Origin: JBKHYJ01 sp046565505 | GTDB lineage: Bacteria; Acidobacteriota; Blastocatellia; UBA7656 | NCBI GenBank assembly: GCA_046565505.1 | Contig: JBKHYJ010000066.1 | Coordinates: 55,478-119,477 of the forward strand | Reading direction: 5' to 3' | Length of the DNA stretch: 64,000 nucleotides | Shown: piece after piece, positions 25,412-34,715 of the stretch | Layout of the letters: each line of letters starts with the position of its first letter | How positions within the stretch are numbered: the first letter of the stretch is position 1 | Made by a program: the position numbers and the translations under genes | The notes under the pieces: model-generated | Told to the model about the DNA's origin: nothing | The model's database searches: none | What the model saw: only the letters and a program-made list of their open reading frames with translations

Positions 25412-27091
25412 CTACCCAAAATAACCCCATCCGCGAAGCCGTTCTCGTATTTCGTCGCTCTCTTCGTCCGTCATGGCCCCGACTTTTTCGGGCTCGGCGT
25501 ACGCGCCCGCGTCGGAGATTCGCACGGGGTTGTCGAGCAGATACTCCTCCGTGAATATGTCTTCCAGCACGCGGCCGTCCATGTCGGAAGGGACCTCGAC
25601 GCCGAAGCTGTGGAGGATGGTGGGCGCGTAATCTATGATGCGCGCGCCCTCGACGGCCGCGCCGCGTTTAAGCTCGGGGCCGCGCCCCAGCATGATGCCG
25701 TGCATTCTGTGGTCGCCGGAATTGCCATAAACCGGGGTGATGAATTTGTTCGACGTGAGGTCGAGCGTGCCCAGCGGCTTGTTGGACATGTCATTGGGCA
25801 GGAACTGAATGTCAGGCGACTCGTCGCTGTGCGGCCCCGTGTAGAGGTCTTCGCGCCTCCACACGGGGCCGATCAGCGGCCCCCCGGTTTCGGGGTCGAC
25901 CAGCGCGCGCAGCCTGCCGATGACGTCGCGCATCACCCCCTCGTACTGCGCGCCCGGCTCGACTACCCCGCGCGACTCGCGGCCCTTCAGGTTGATGAAT
26001 ATCTGCCCGTAATTGCCCTTGGAGAATGCGACCGTGCGGCCCCAATCCACGTCCCCCAGCGACAGCATCAGGTTGTTAGCGAGCCTCATCAGCGACGAGC
26101 GGTTCGTCACGCCCATCGACAGCCGCAGGTGAGCAAGCCCAAGCTTCATGGCCGAACGGTAGGCCAGGTCCGGCGTCAGCCCGAGCCTGAAGATCGCCCG
26201 CTTGAACCGGGTCATCGCGTCGCGCTTCAGGACTAACAGCCCCTCTTGAATCAGCCACACGTTGAAGCACAGGAATTTTCTTATCGGCCCGAACCCATGA
26301 TCGGACCCGAGGTAGACCGTCGCGCCGTCGCCCGCCGCGTCGAACAACTCCCCGAGCGTCGAGTCCACGGCATTCCAGTACTCGTGTATGCGGCCAACGT
26401 GCGCGTCGTGCTCTTTCCGGTCGAAGAACGGGTGCGACTCGTCGAGCAGGTGCCACAGCTCATGCTGGAATCGATCCGTCCCCCAGTAGTGAGTCGCAAA
26501 TACATCCCACCCGTACTCGTCCATCAGGTAGCGGTTGACCTTCGTCTTGTATTCGAGTTCTTCAAACAACTGGTTGAGTATGTTATCGACCTTACCGGGC
26601 GAATAGACCTCCGTGATGTAAAGCTGGTATGGGCCGAACCTGCTTTCAATCTCTTCGATGAGGCCCGCGGGGTGAGTGAAATCGCGCCTGCCGCGCGGCG
26701 TGAGGAAGTCCGAAACCATCAATCCGTTGCTCATCTGCGGCGGGTACGTGCAGGGCACGTTGGTCACGATGGCGCGCTTGCCCATCCGCCCGAGCACGTC
26801 CCAGAAAGGCAGGCCGTCGCGCGAGCGCGCGCTCACGGGCATGTCCGGCAGCGCGCCCGAGCCCTTCCTCCTCAGCAGGAATTCAAACACGCCGTGCTTG
26901 CCGGGGTTCTTCCCCGTCATCCAGGAGACCCAGGCCGTCGGCGTGATGGGCGGGATCGTCGTTTCAAGCAGCCCCCGCACGCCCCCCTCGATGAAGGAGC
27001 GAAGGCGCGGCATCAGGCCGGCTTCCATAAGCGGGTCGAGGACATCGAAAGTAGAACCGTCCAACCCGATGAATAGGACTTTTTTGCTCAT
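25412..27091 (-). CDS. Alkaline-phosphatase-superfamily enzyme 2, with charged C-terminal tail
   Basis: A 559-residue enzyme without signal peptide. The metal and nucleophile motifs are FIGLDGST (Asp at 11), ITPTAW (Thr50 nucleophile), GTDRFQHELW, GSDHGFG and GDHRMHG. MTGKNPGKHG follows the nucleophile as in nucleotide pyrophosphatase/phosphodiesterase-like members. Substrate unknown. The last residues read DEESDEIRERLRGWGYFG, matching the tails of two other paralogues and CysC in this window. ATG at 27091; the Shine-Dalgarno is weak. It lies about 100 bases after the flippase gene. Confidence 0.87.
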   Translation of the reverse strand: MSKKVLFIGLDGSTFDVLDPLMEAGLMPRLRSFIEGGVRGLLETTIPPITPTAWVSWMTGKNPGKHGVFEFLLRRKGSGALPDMPVSARSRDGLPFWDVLGRMGKRAIVTNVPCTYPPQMSNGLMVSDFLTPRGRRDFTHPAGLIEEIESRFGPYQLYITEVYSPGKVDNILNQLFEELEYKTKVNRYLMDEYGWDVFATHYWGTDRFQHELWHLLDESHPFFDRKEHDAHVGRIHEYWNAVDSTLGELFDAAGDGATVYLGSDHGFGPIRKFLCFNVWLIQEGLLVLKRDAMTRFKRAIFRLGLTPDLAYRSAMKLGLAHLRLSMGVTNRSSLMRLANNLMLSLGDVDWGRTVAFSKGNYGQIFINLKGRESRGVVEPGAQYEGVMRDVIGRLRALVDPETGGPLIGPVWRREDLYTGPHSDESPDIQFLPNDMSNKPLGTLDLTSNKFITPVYGNSGDHRMHGIMLGRGPELKRGAAVEGARIIDYAPTILHSFGVEVPSDMDGRVLEDIFTEEYLLDNPVRISDAGAYAEPEKVGAMTDEESDEIRERLRGWGYFG

Positions 27092-27197
27092 AATGGGCGA
27101 CCTGTTAATTTAACCTCTGGGCTAGTAATTCTCAAACGGCCCGGCGCGCCAAATGTGTTGAAACCCCGCGCCTGCACGCGGGTCGGTCCCGGACCCA

Positions 27198-28808
27198 TCA
27201 GTCCCCGACCCCCTTATCGGCGTTCATCCTTAACTCGTCGGCCTTCAACTGTGAATTCTCTTCCGGCCCCCCGCGCTTCAGCGCGGGCGAGAGCCTCTGC
27301 CACATCACGCCGAGCCTGCGGAGCTCGCGCTCCTGAAAGAAACCCAGGCCGAAAAGGATCACAGGGAACGACAACGCCATGAGCACCTTCACAGAGGCGG
27401 AGAAATAGAGCGCCCTCCGCCGCGCCGGGTCGTCATACGAATAGCCATCGTCGACGTAGCCCCTCAAATAATCTATCATGTAAAATGCCGCCACCAGCGC
27501 GGCCCCCACCGCGCCTATTGTGGACACCCTCGCCCACTCGTAGCGAACTTTGAAGAAGAGGTTCGACGCCCAGTACCTCAGCGCGCAGAAGGCCGCGTAG
27601 GATATGAGCGTCGAGACGGTCGCGCCCAGGCTGCCATACCGCGGGATGAGCAGAAAGTTCAGCGCGACGTTTATGGCGAGTGCGACGATGATGACTATGG
27701 GAGCGAAGATGGTCCGCTTGTTCAGCGTCGTCCCGATGTTGAGCACGCGGGACGCGCTGTCGAGGACCGCCGCGAGCGCCAGCAGCGGGATTATCTGCGC
27801 CGCGCCCCAATAATCCTGGCGCGCGAACCGCAGCAGGCCATCGCCGACGACCGCCGCGACCCCCAGCGCGAGGAACATGCTCACGAATAAGATGTAGGTG
27901 AGCACGCGCGAGTAATACTCTTCCGCGCCCTCCTCGTTCATGACGGAGAACCGCATGACGGTCCATACCTGGCTGAACGGCACGGTCGCGAGCACCGTGA
28001 TGACGGAGACCAGCGTGTTCGAGATCGCGTAGACGCCCAGCTCGCGCGGGCTCGCGTACCTTTCGAGGAAGAAGCGGTCTATCATCATGAATAGCGTGAA
28101 CGATATCTGGCCGAAGATGAGCGGCGCGCCGAAGGCCAGCATCCCGCGAAGCTCCCGCGCCGAGAAGCTCAGGCTGAGCTCGCGCCTCACCATGATGAAT
28201 ACGAGTACGGCCTCGAAGACCACGCCCGCCAGCCTGCCGACCAGCACGCTGTTCACGCTCTTGTCGACGGCTATCACCAGGTAAGAGATCAGGAAGAGCT
28301 GGAACGCGAACGCGGTGATGCTGAGCGCGGAGTACCGCACGGATTTGAAATTCGCGCGCAGTATTGAATCGGGGACTACCGTTATTGTCTCGAAGAAGCT
28401 GATGAGGAATACGAGCCGCAACAGGTCGGCCCGGCTCGCGAACTCGGCCCGGCCGCCGTCGCCCGAAAAGATTGCCGCCGACACCTGTGGGGCGACCAGG
28501 CAGAGCAGCGCCGTGAGCAGGCTCGATGAGGCCAAAAGGAAGATCAGCGTCGAGCCGACTATACGCCTGCGGTGCGCCGAGTCTTCCGTCTCGTAATAGT
28601 GGCGGAAGAAAGCGTGGTTCAGCCCGAAGGTGAGGACGATAGTCACCAGCGTCAGCGTGATGGTCAGCAGCGAAAGCACGCCGAATTCGCTGGCCTTCAA
28701 GTATCGCGTGTAGACCGGGATCAGCAGCACGCCGAAGGCGCTCTTTACGACGCTGCCGACCCCGAAGATGAGCGTGTGCTTGACGGTCTTTTTTATCTTC
28801 CCGTAAAT
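27198..28808 (-). CDS. Wzx-type oligosaccharide flippase (non-canonical start)
   Basis: A polysaccharide-transporter family protein with about 12-14 membrane segments. FGVLSLLTITLTLVTIVL, FGAPLIFGQISFTLFMMIDRFFLERY and a late GSLGATVSTLISYA are typical of Wzx/MATE-like flippases that move undecaprenyl-linked glycans. The first ATG/GTG/TTG is a GTG at 28730, but it would delete the conserved N-terminal helix. The same frame continues upstream to 28808 and encodes KIKKTVKHTLIFGVGSVVK, the expected start of such proteins. The likely initiator is ATT at 28806-28808 (AGGAG 11 bases upstream) or ACG just before it. It begins a few bases after the YfhO stop. Confidence 0.85.
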   Translation of the reverse strand: MYGKIKKTVKHTLIFGVGSVVKSAFGVLLIPVYTRYLKASEFGVLSLLTITLTLVTIVLTFGLNHAFFRHYYETEDSAHRRRIVGSTLIFLLASSSLLTALLCLVAPQVSAAIFSGDGGRAEFASRADLLRLVFLISFFETITVVPDSILRANFKSVRYSALSITAFAFQLFLISYLVIAVDKSVNSVLVGRLAGVVFEAVLVFIMVRRELSLSFSARELRGMLAFGAPLIFGQISFTLFMMIDRFFLERYASPRELGVYAISNTLVSVITVLATVPFSQVWTVMRFSVMNEEGAEEYYSRVLTYILFVSMFLALGVAAVVGDGLLRFARQDYWGAAQIIPLLALAAVLDSASRVLNIGTTLNKRTIFAPIVIIVALAINVALNFLLIPRYGSLGATVSTLISYAAFCALRYWASNLFFKVRYEWARVSTIGAVGAALVAAFYMIDYLRGYVDDGYSYDDPARRRALYFSASVKVLMALSFPVILFGLGFFQERELRRLGVMWQRLSPALKRGGPEENSQLKADELRMNADKGVGD

Positions 28809-28813
28809 CGTAG

Positions 28814-31390
28814 CTAAAACTCCTGGGCCGCCCCCCGCCTGCGCCTGGCGTACGAGACCGCGAAGGCCGCCAGCACGGCCGCCGCCGCAGCGAAGCTGAC
28901 GTAAGCGGACGACCAGAACGCCGCCGGAATAAACTCGAATGATACCATATGGCGGCCGGCCGGAACCCTCACCGCGCGCATCGTGCAGTCGGCCCGCAAG
29001 ACCTCCGCCGGCGACCCATCTATCCGCGCGCGCCAGCCCGGGTAATAATTGTCGCTCAAGACGAGCATGCCCTGCTTCTCTGTTTCGATCACGACGCGGT
29101 TGCGCTTGTCCTCTATTATTCTGGCCCCCTCGCGCGCCGGAATTCCCCCCGCCGCTTCGCGCGGGTGCGGCGACTCTACGGCCGCCGCGCGAGCCTCGCG
29201 CCCGGCGCTTTCGCTGGGGGGCGTCTCGATGACGACGGTCCGCGGGTCGAAGCCGGGGTCGCGCAGCGCGTCGATTGCGTCCGCGTGGGTGAAGACCTCA
29301 ACCACCCTGTCGGCGAAAAACGCCCTCGGCAGCGCGCTCCTGTTCTCGTAAAGGGCCACGCCCTCCGCGAGCGTAATCAAGTCGCAGCCCTCGATGGGCG
29401 GGGCCGACTCCCGGGTCATCACGTACCGCACGTTCAGGAGATCGAAGAAGGGCGAGCGCGGCCGGTCGAATACGACATGGCTCAGGTTCTGCTGCGGCTC
29501 TATCAGCGAGGCGTACTCGCGGTACCATTTCGGGAACTGCTGATTCTTCCCGGACACCGTGGGGATCTGGTAAGGCAACAGCGTATTCGGCGGCGCGATT
29601 ATTTTATCCGTGCCTGACGAAACTCTGCGGTTGGTCTCAAGCTCCGAGGGCACGGCGAGCACCCGACCGGGCGGGAGCGAGCGCAGCGTGTCGGTTAACC
29701 GCGTAGGCGGATAAACGCCCGCCCGTTCAAAGCTGTGATTGAACTGGGCGCTGTTCCAGAAGAGGTCCGCGGTCAACAGCAGGACCAGCCCCGCTAAGAG
29801 TACTCTCCGGCTTACAAGGCCATTGACCGACGCCGCCAGCAGAAGTACGACCGCGAAGGCGAATGCGAGCGGGAGCACTATCCCCGAATCTATCCGCATG
29901 AACTGCCCCGAGAGGGCGAAAGCGGCTCGCCGGATGAACGCCACTTTCCCCCGCCCGCCCGCCTCAAGAGCAAACCCCGTGACCTTCATCAAGTACGACG
30001 CGAGCGCCGCGACGACCACGAAGGCGATGGCCGCGTAGAAAAACCTGCGCGACAGGCGAGAGAATCGCGCGAGCGCACCGGCGCTCGATTCAAGCAAGAG
30101 GTCCACGCCGAAGCCCACGAGCGCGCACGCCGCGAATAAGAACAATACCCCCGCGCGGACCGCCACGCGGATCACTTGAAGGATGGGTATGTACTTGGTG
30201 ATGGGTACGTAGAGCGGGGCGGCCATCATTATCACGAGCGAGAGCGCGGCCAGCAGAGCGAAGAAGAGGGCGAGGTCGGTCCCGCCCCGCTTCAGCCGGT
30301 GAACGCCGAATCCGAGCGGCAAGAGCGACGCGACCCCGAGGTATAGGATGTGGTCGTGCGAGACCCCCAGCGCGGTGAACAACGTCAGCGCGTCGGCGTC
30401 GTAGGCTTTGCCGAACAGGTTCGGGAAGAATAGGGTGAGCGCGTACCACGGCGGCAGGTGGATGTAGCCAAGCTCCGCGCCTATGACTTTCCGATTTGAG
30501 TGCCCGAGCAATTCCAGCATGGGCACCCATTGCGTGGCGGACAGCGCGAGCCCCGCGCCCAGCGTTACGGCCATCATCGCGAGCGCATGGCGACCGGATC
30601 GCCTGTCAGTACGCCCGCCAGCCGCGAAGGCAAAAAAGAGGTAGTACAAGACCACGGCGCCGACGTAATAAATCTGGTTCGGCATGTAGCCGCAAAAAAA
30701 CTGCACAGCCAGCAGGACGCCCGCCAGCATCGCGTCGCGGCTGCTCGAACGGGCGACGGCCCGTTCGACGAACAGTAGAATCAAGGGGAGCCACATCAGC
30801 CCTCCCCACCAGCCGAGCCCCGTCAGGTGCAGCATAGAGTGGGCAGAGAACGCGAAGACGAGCGACCCCATCACCCCCCCCCAGGGGCTTACGCCTACGG
30901 CGACGAGGAAGACGTACATGAAAATGGCCGCGAGCAGCAGCTCCGTGAGGCGCGCGAGAGAGTAGCCGAGGGGAACGTCGAAAAATCTGTAGAACAGCAG
31001 GAAGGGGGAGAGCGTTCGCGTCACGCCGTCCGCGTAAATCGGGTGGCCCGCCATCGTGTAGGGATTCCACAAAGGCAATTCGCCGTCGCGGTAGGCCGAC
31101 ACGACGAAGTAATCTCGCGTGACGTACATGTCTGTCAGGTCGCGGCGGTTGTAAGGGTAATCGGATTGCCCCGCGTGATAGCCCCAGGGCAGTTGGTTGT
31201 TCAGCGTCGCAACGTCTATGAGCGTCTCGCCCAGAAAGAAGACGCGCCAGAAGAGCGCCGTCATCATGACGATAATCAACCCGATATTCACGACGTGCGG
31301 GGGCAGTGAAGGCCGCTTTAAGGGTGAATGGCGGATGGCGCGGGCGCGTCCAGTCAACGCTTCATGGCCGGTCTTTGATTCCGCCTTCAT
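28814..31390 (-). CDS. YfhO-family polytopic membrane protein
   Basis: An 858-residue membrane protein with about 12-14 membrane segments, a periplasmic loop after the first segment (DVATLNNQLPWGYHAG, DGELPLWNPYTMAGHP) and a soluble C-terminal portion (about 560-820). The loop text WNPYTMAGHP and the tail LVLSDNYYPGWRARIDG are diagnostic for YfhO, a GT-C-like family. Relatives glycosylate lipoteichoic acids or are linked to exopolysaccharide; the donor is likely a polyprenyl-phosphate sugar. It should act on the outer face of the inner membrane, together with the GT39-like protein. Gaps to both neighbours are small, consistent with an operon. Confidence 0.87.
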   Translation of the reverse strand: MKAESKTGHEALTGRARAIRHSPLKRPSLPPHVVNIGLIIVMMTALFWRVFFLGETLIDVATLNNQLPWGYHAGQSDYPYNRRDLTDMYVTRDYFVVSAYRDGELPLWNPYTMAGHPIYADGVTRTLSPFLLFYRFFDVPLGYSLARLTELLLAAIFMYVFLVAVGVSPWGGVMGSLVFAFSAHSMLHLTGLGWWGGLMWLPLILLFVERAVARSSSRDAMLAGVLLAVQFFCGYMPNQIYYVGAVVLYYLFFAFAAGGRTDRRSGRHALAMMAVTLGAGLALSATQWVPMLELLGHSNRKVIGAELGYIHLPPWYALTLFFPNLFGKAYDADALTLFTALGVSHDHILYLGVASLLPLGFGVHRLKRGGTDLALFFALLAALSLVIMMAAPLYVPITKYIPILQVIRVAVRAGVLFLFAACALVGFGVDLLLESSAGALARFSRLSRRFFYAAIAFVVVAALASYLMKVTGFALEAGGRGKVAFIRRAAFALSGQFMRIDSGIVLPLAFAFAVVLLLAASVNGLVSRRVLLAGLVLLLTADLFWNSAQFNHSFERAGVYPPTRLTDTLRSLPPGRVLAVPSELETNRRVSSGTDKIIAPPNTLLPYQIPTVSGKNQQFPKWYREYASLIEPQQNLSHVVFDRPRSPFFDLLNVRYVMTRESAPPIEGCDLITLAEGVALYENRSALPRAFFADRVVEVFTHADAIDALRDPGFDPRTVVIETPPSESAGREARAAAVESPHPREAAGGIPAREGARIIEDKRNRVVIETEKQGMLVLSDNYYPGWRARIDGSPAEVLRADCTMRAVRVPAGRHMVSFEFIPAAFWSSAYVSFAAAAAVLAAFAVSYARRRRGAAQEF

Positions 31391-31410
31391 CCTTCATCCC
31401 TCGCCCTTAC

Positions 31411-33048
31411 CTAGAGGTATCCCAGGCCGCGGAGTTTTTCTTCGATCAATCGCTCCTCGGTCTCGCTCAGGCCGCCTCGGCCGGCCGGCTGAGATTGCGG
31501 GGGTGAGCCGGCCCGTATGGGGTTGCTTGCGATGAAGTCGCCGGCGAAAGCCTGACGAATGACCTCGCCATCCAGGTTTTCAGGCACGGCCAGCCGCGCC
31601 GCGTACATCAGCGTCGGCAACAGGTCATAAACTGCCGGCGGGTCCAACCTCGCCCCCCGGCGGATGCCTTCGCCCTTGCAGATCAATACGCCTTCCGGGC
31701 GGTGGTCGCCGCTCCACCAGAATCCGCGCGCGCGCACCTCCGGCGGCGGCTCGCGTAAGTCAGCCGCCGGGTTCCAATAGATATAAAGGTCGCTCGCGCG
31801 CTCTTGGAAGGGGCCGAAGTAGACCTCCTCCCGCCTCGCCACACGTTCGACGACCCGGACCCCGCGGGCGTCCGTCCAAAGGTTCAGGTCTTCTATTATT
31901 TGCGCGCACACATTATCGTATTCGGCGCGCGGGACAGAGCCTCGGGCGTTGCGCCCGGCGAGATTGATGTTTATCACATGGCGGCCCGGCTCCGTGTACG
32001 CGCGGGTTCGCACCCAGTCGATTGACGAATAAAACGAATCCTTCTCGGCGGCCTGCAAACGCTTCATCCGGTCCGCGCCGATGCCGGACTTGATTCGCTC
32101 TCTGATTGAAACAGGCAGCAGGCCGCGCGCCATGCTGCGCCCCGCGCTGACGAGCGACGCCCGATTCTGCGCCTGCCGGGCGCGGAACATGTAGCCCCGC
32201 GATTCGAGCCATTCGGCGAGGTGGTAAGACGCCCCTGTGTGCGGCCCCATGCCGTGGTCTGAAATCACGTAAACCTGCGTCCGCTCGCTCGCGCGATTTA
32301 GCAACCGGGCGATTGATCTATCAAGCGCGCGGTAAATGGACAGCAGCGCACCGGACTTGCCATCGCCCGGCCCCCCGCCGCTCCCCGCGTCGTCGCGCCC
32401 GACCCCCGGCCAGAGGTTATGCCCCCCCCAATCGCTCGCGGTGTAGACCGTCATAAAAAAATCGGTCGGCCGCGCGCTCATCAGGTACTCGGCGGCGGCG
32501 GTCTGCGTCTCGGTCAACTTCATCCATGCGCGCGTCGCGTCCTGGATTCTGCCGGCGTTCATCAAGTCGCCCAGGCCTGGCGGCGTGAAATTGTAATCGG
32601 GGAATTTGTCCAGCAACTCCCGGCGAAGCTCGGCGGGGGAGAAGGCGCGCTCGTTCAAGGACGGCGCGTCGAGGCCGCTCACCATGTACCCGCCGGGGTG
32701 AGACTCCGCAGGGTAAGTCATGGGCACGTTTAGCAAGCCCGCGCTCAAGCCCTGACCGGCGAGGTGCGAAGTGATTAGCTCGCCTGCGCGGTCGCCCCCC
32801 TTAAAAAACTCTTGCCGGCCCGTAACGAAATCACGGTCGGAGAAAACAAACAGGCCGTGGCGGCCGGGGTTCAGCCCCGTCAGTATCGAAGTCCATGCGG
32901 AGGCGCTGTGCATGTTAGGCGTGGAGAGCAGGCGCGCGCTCGCGCCATCGCGCATCAGGCCCGCCAGCGTCGGCAAGTGCCCCGCTTCGGCCCACGGCCC
33001 TATCAAATCCATCGTGGCGGCATCAAGGCCAATTACGAGAACCTTCAT
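31411..33048 (-). CDS. Alkaline-phosphatase-superfamily enzyme 3, with charged C-terminal tail
   Basis: A 545-residue enzyme starting directly with a beta strand (MKVLVIGLDAAT; Asp at 9), so no signal peptide. The nucleophile position holds Ser48 in HSASAWTS. Other motifs are YTASDWGGHNLW (a modified D-x-x-x-H site), VISDHGMGPH and SGDHRPEG. Its C-terminus, SETEERLIEEKLRGLGYL, matches the tails of enzymes 2 and 4 and CysC. The frame is open for another 63 codons upstream, but the ATG at 33046-33048 overlaps the stop of the preceding gene (TAATG), indicating coupled translation. Substrate unknown. Confidence 0.87.
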   Translation of the reverse strand: MKVLVIGLDAATMDLIGPWAEAGHLPTLAGLMRDGASARLLSTPNMHSASAWTSILTGLNPGRHGLFVFSDRDFVTGRQEFFKGGDRAGELITSHLAGQGLSAGLLNVPMTYPAESHPGGYMVSGLDAPSLNERAFSPAELRRELLDKFPDYNFTPPGLGDLMNAGRIQDATRAWMKLTETQTAAAEYLMSARPTDFFMTVYTASDWGGHNLWPGVGRDDAGSGGGPGDGKSGALLSIYRALDRSIARLLNRASERTQVYVISDHGMGPHTGASYHLAEWLESRGYMFRARQAQNRASLVSAGRSMARGLLPVSIRERIKSGIGADRMKRLQAAEKDSFYSSIDWVRTRAYTEPGRHVININLAGRNARGSVPRAEYDNVCAQIIEDLNLWTDARGVRVVERVARREEVYFGPFQERASDLYIYWNPAADLREPPPEVRARGFWWSGDHRPEGVLICKGEGIRRGARLDPPAVYDLLPTLMYAARLAVPENLDGEVIRQAFAGDFIASNPIRAGSPPQSQPAGRGGLSETEERLIEEKLRGLGYL

Positions 33049-34658
33049 TATTCGATGTATCCCAGCGCCCGCAGGCGCTCTCTCAACTCGGCCTCTTCGC
33101 CCGCGTTGTAAACAGAATCGGGTGGGGCGTCGCCCATTCCGGCGGCACGATATGAGCTTCCCCGCGCCGGCGTTTCGGCGGGTTCGCTGAAGAGTTCGCA
33201 GAGCGCGCGGCCGTCCATATCGACCGTCAGCGGGCACCCGAGGGAAAGGAGCGCCGTCGGCCCAACGTCGCGGAGGTCGGGCCGGGCCGCCAGCCCCGCG
33301 CCTCTCTTGATCCCCTTCCCCCAGGCGATGAAAATGCCGTCGCGCGAGTGCGTGCCCGTGGTCGAATCCGCGGGAACTATCACGTCGCCGTAGCTCGGCC
33401 GCTCGTTATACACGTACTCGTCGCGGCGCGGGACCATGACGAGGTCCGGGAGGCGCTGTGACCAAAGCCCCTTGAAAGCCTCTTCGCGGCGCATGACTTT
33501 CTCGAACACGGGCCCGCCATCTTCGTGCGATGCGAGTTGATTGAGTACGCCGCGCGCCTCGTCGATAACGTCATCAAACTGACCCTCGCGGACTATGCCG
33601 GAGCTTTCGCGCCCGGCCAGGTTGACCCACACGCCTTTGTCCTGCGCGAAGAAGGCACGCGTCCGTGACCAGTCAATCTCGTCCAGGAACGCGCTGCCGT
33701 ATTGCACTTTGCGGTCGAGTACGTTGCCGCGCGCCGCCGAGGGCAGCAGCCGCCTCGCGACCTTTTCTTTGAGATCTCTCAGGCGCGCGCGTCCCCTCCG
33801 CGACGATGGCAATTTAAAAGTGAGCAGCCCGGACGAAGCCAGCAATTCGTTCACGCGGACCTCGTACAGCTCTGAACAAAAGCCGTGGTCGGACACGACG
33901 AAGACACGCGCGTCGGCGGGCAGTCTCTCTATCAACCTTCCGGCGGCCGCGTCCAGCCTCTCATATACCTCGTGAATGAATCCGCGAAACTCTTGCGGCG
34001 TTCCGGGGTCGTGTCGCGGGTGCTTTGAGTCCATGTCGGCCCAGTAGTCATGCTGCGCCCGGTCGAGCACGGAGAAGACGACCATCAGAAAATCCCACTC
34101 GCCCCGGTCCATCAAGAACTTTAGCGCGCGCTCCCGCGTCTCTATCGCGCGGCGGAACCCTGCCGCGCGTGCGCTCTTGTCCTGAATGCGCTCGGGCTCG
34201 ATCACGTAATCGGGCAAGGCCGCGAGCAGGTCTTTTTTGAGCGAGGCCGGGTAGGTGAACTCTGAAGCGGGGCCGGGCGTGAGCATACCAGTGACCATCA
34301 TCCCGCTCAGCGGCTCTGGCGGGTAAGTGGTCGGGACGTTGATCACAACGGAGCGCCCTCCCTGCTCCGTCACTATGTCCCAGACGTGCCGCGTCATGAT
34401 GTCGCGCCCGCTCATGGCGCGGACGGTGTAGCTCGACTGGTTCTTGATGAAAGGAGAGAAGACGCCGTGCATCCCTTCGCTGGTCCCTGTCGTGCAGCTC
34501 GCCCAGCCGGGGAAGCTGTTCGGGAGGGTCGTCGAGCGCAGCGGGGCGCTCGCCCCCTCGCGCATCAGCGCGGATAACACGGGCAGGCGGCCCGCGGCCG
34601 AAAGCGGCCCGATGATGTCAAACGTCGCGCCGTCTAATCCTATGATGACTGTCTTCAT
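33048..34658 (-). CDS. Alkaline-phosphatase-superfamily enzyme 4, with charged C-terminal tail
   Basis: A 536-residue enzyme beginning MKTVIIGLDGATFD (Asp at 9), with no signal peptide. Ser48 in NSFPGWAS occupies the nucleophile position. VLDRAQHDYW, VVSDHGFC and TGTHSRDG complete the metal site. The protein ends NAGEEAELRERLRALGYIE, one of the four related tails in this locus. It is coupled by TAATG to enzyme 3 downstream and lies 57 bases after enzyme 5. No clear Shine-Dalgarno is visible before the ATG at 34658. Enzymes 3 and 4 are close in start sequence and probably arose by tandem duplication. Confidence 0.87.
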   Translation of the reverse strand: MKTVIIGLDGATFDIIGPLSAAGRLPVLSALMREGASAPLRSTTLPNSFPGWASCTTGTSEGMHGVFSPFIKNQSSYTVRAMSGRDIMTRHVWDIVTEQGGRSVVINVPTTYPPEPLSGMMVTGMLTPGPASEFTYPASLKKDLLAALPDYVIEPERIQDKSARAAGFRRAIETRERALKFLMDRGEWDFLMVVFSVLDRAQHDYWADMDSKHPRHDPGTPQEFRGFIHEVYERLDAAAGRLIERLPADARVFVVSDHGFCSELYEVRVNELLASSGLLTFKLPSSRRGRARLRDLKEKVARRLLPSAARGNVLDRKVQYGSAFLDEIDWSRTRAFFAQDKGVWVNLAGRESSGIVREGQFDDVIDEARGVLNQLASHEDGGPVFEKVMRREEAFKGLWSQRLPDLVMVPRRDEYVYNERPSYGDVIVPADSTTGTHSRDGIFIAWGKGIKRGAGLAARPDLRDVGPTALLSLGCPLTVDMDGRALCELFSEPAETPARGSSYRAAGMGDAPPDSVYNAGEEAELRERLRALGYIE

Positions 34659-34715
34659 TCGGAGAAATAAAGCCGCAGTAAGTCTGTCGGCCCTCTGTAT
34701 GAGATCGCGCGCGCT

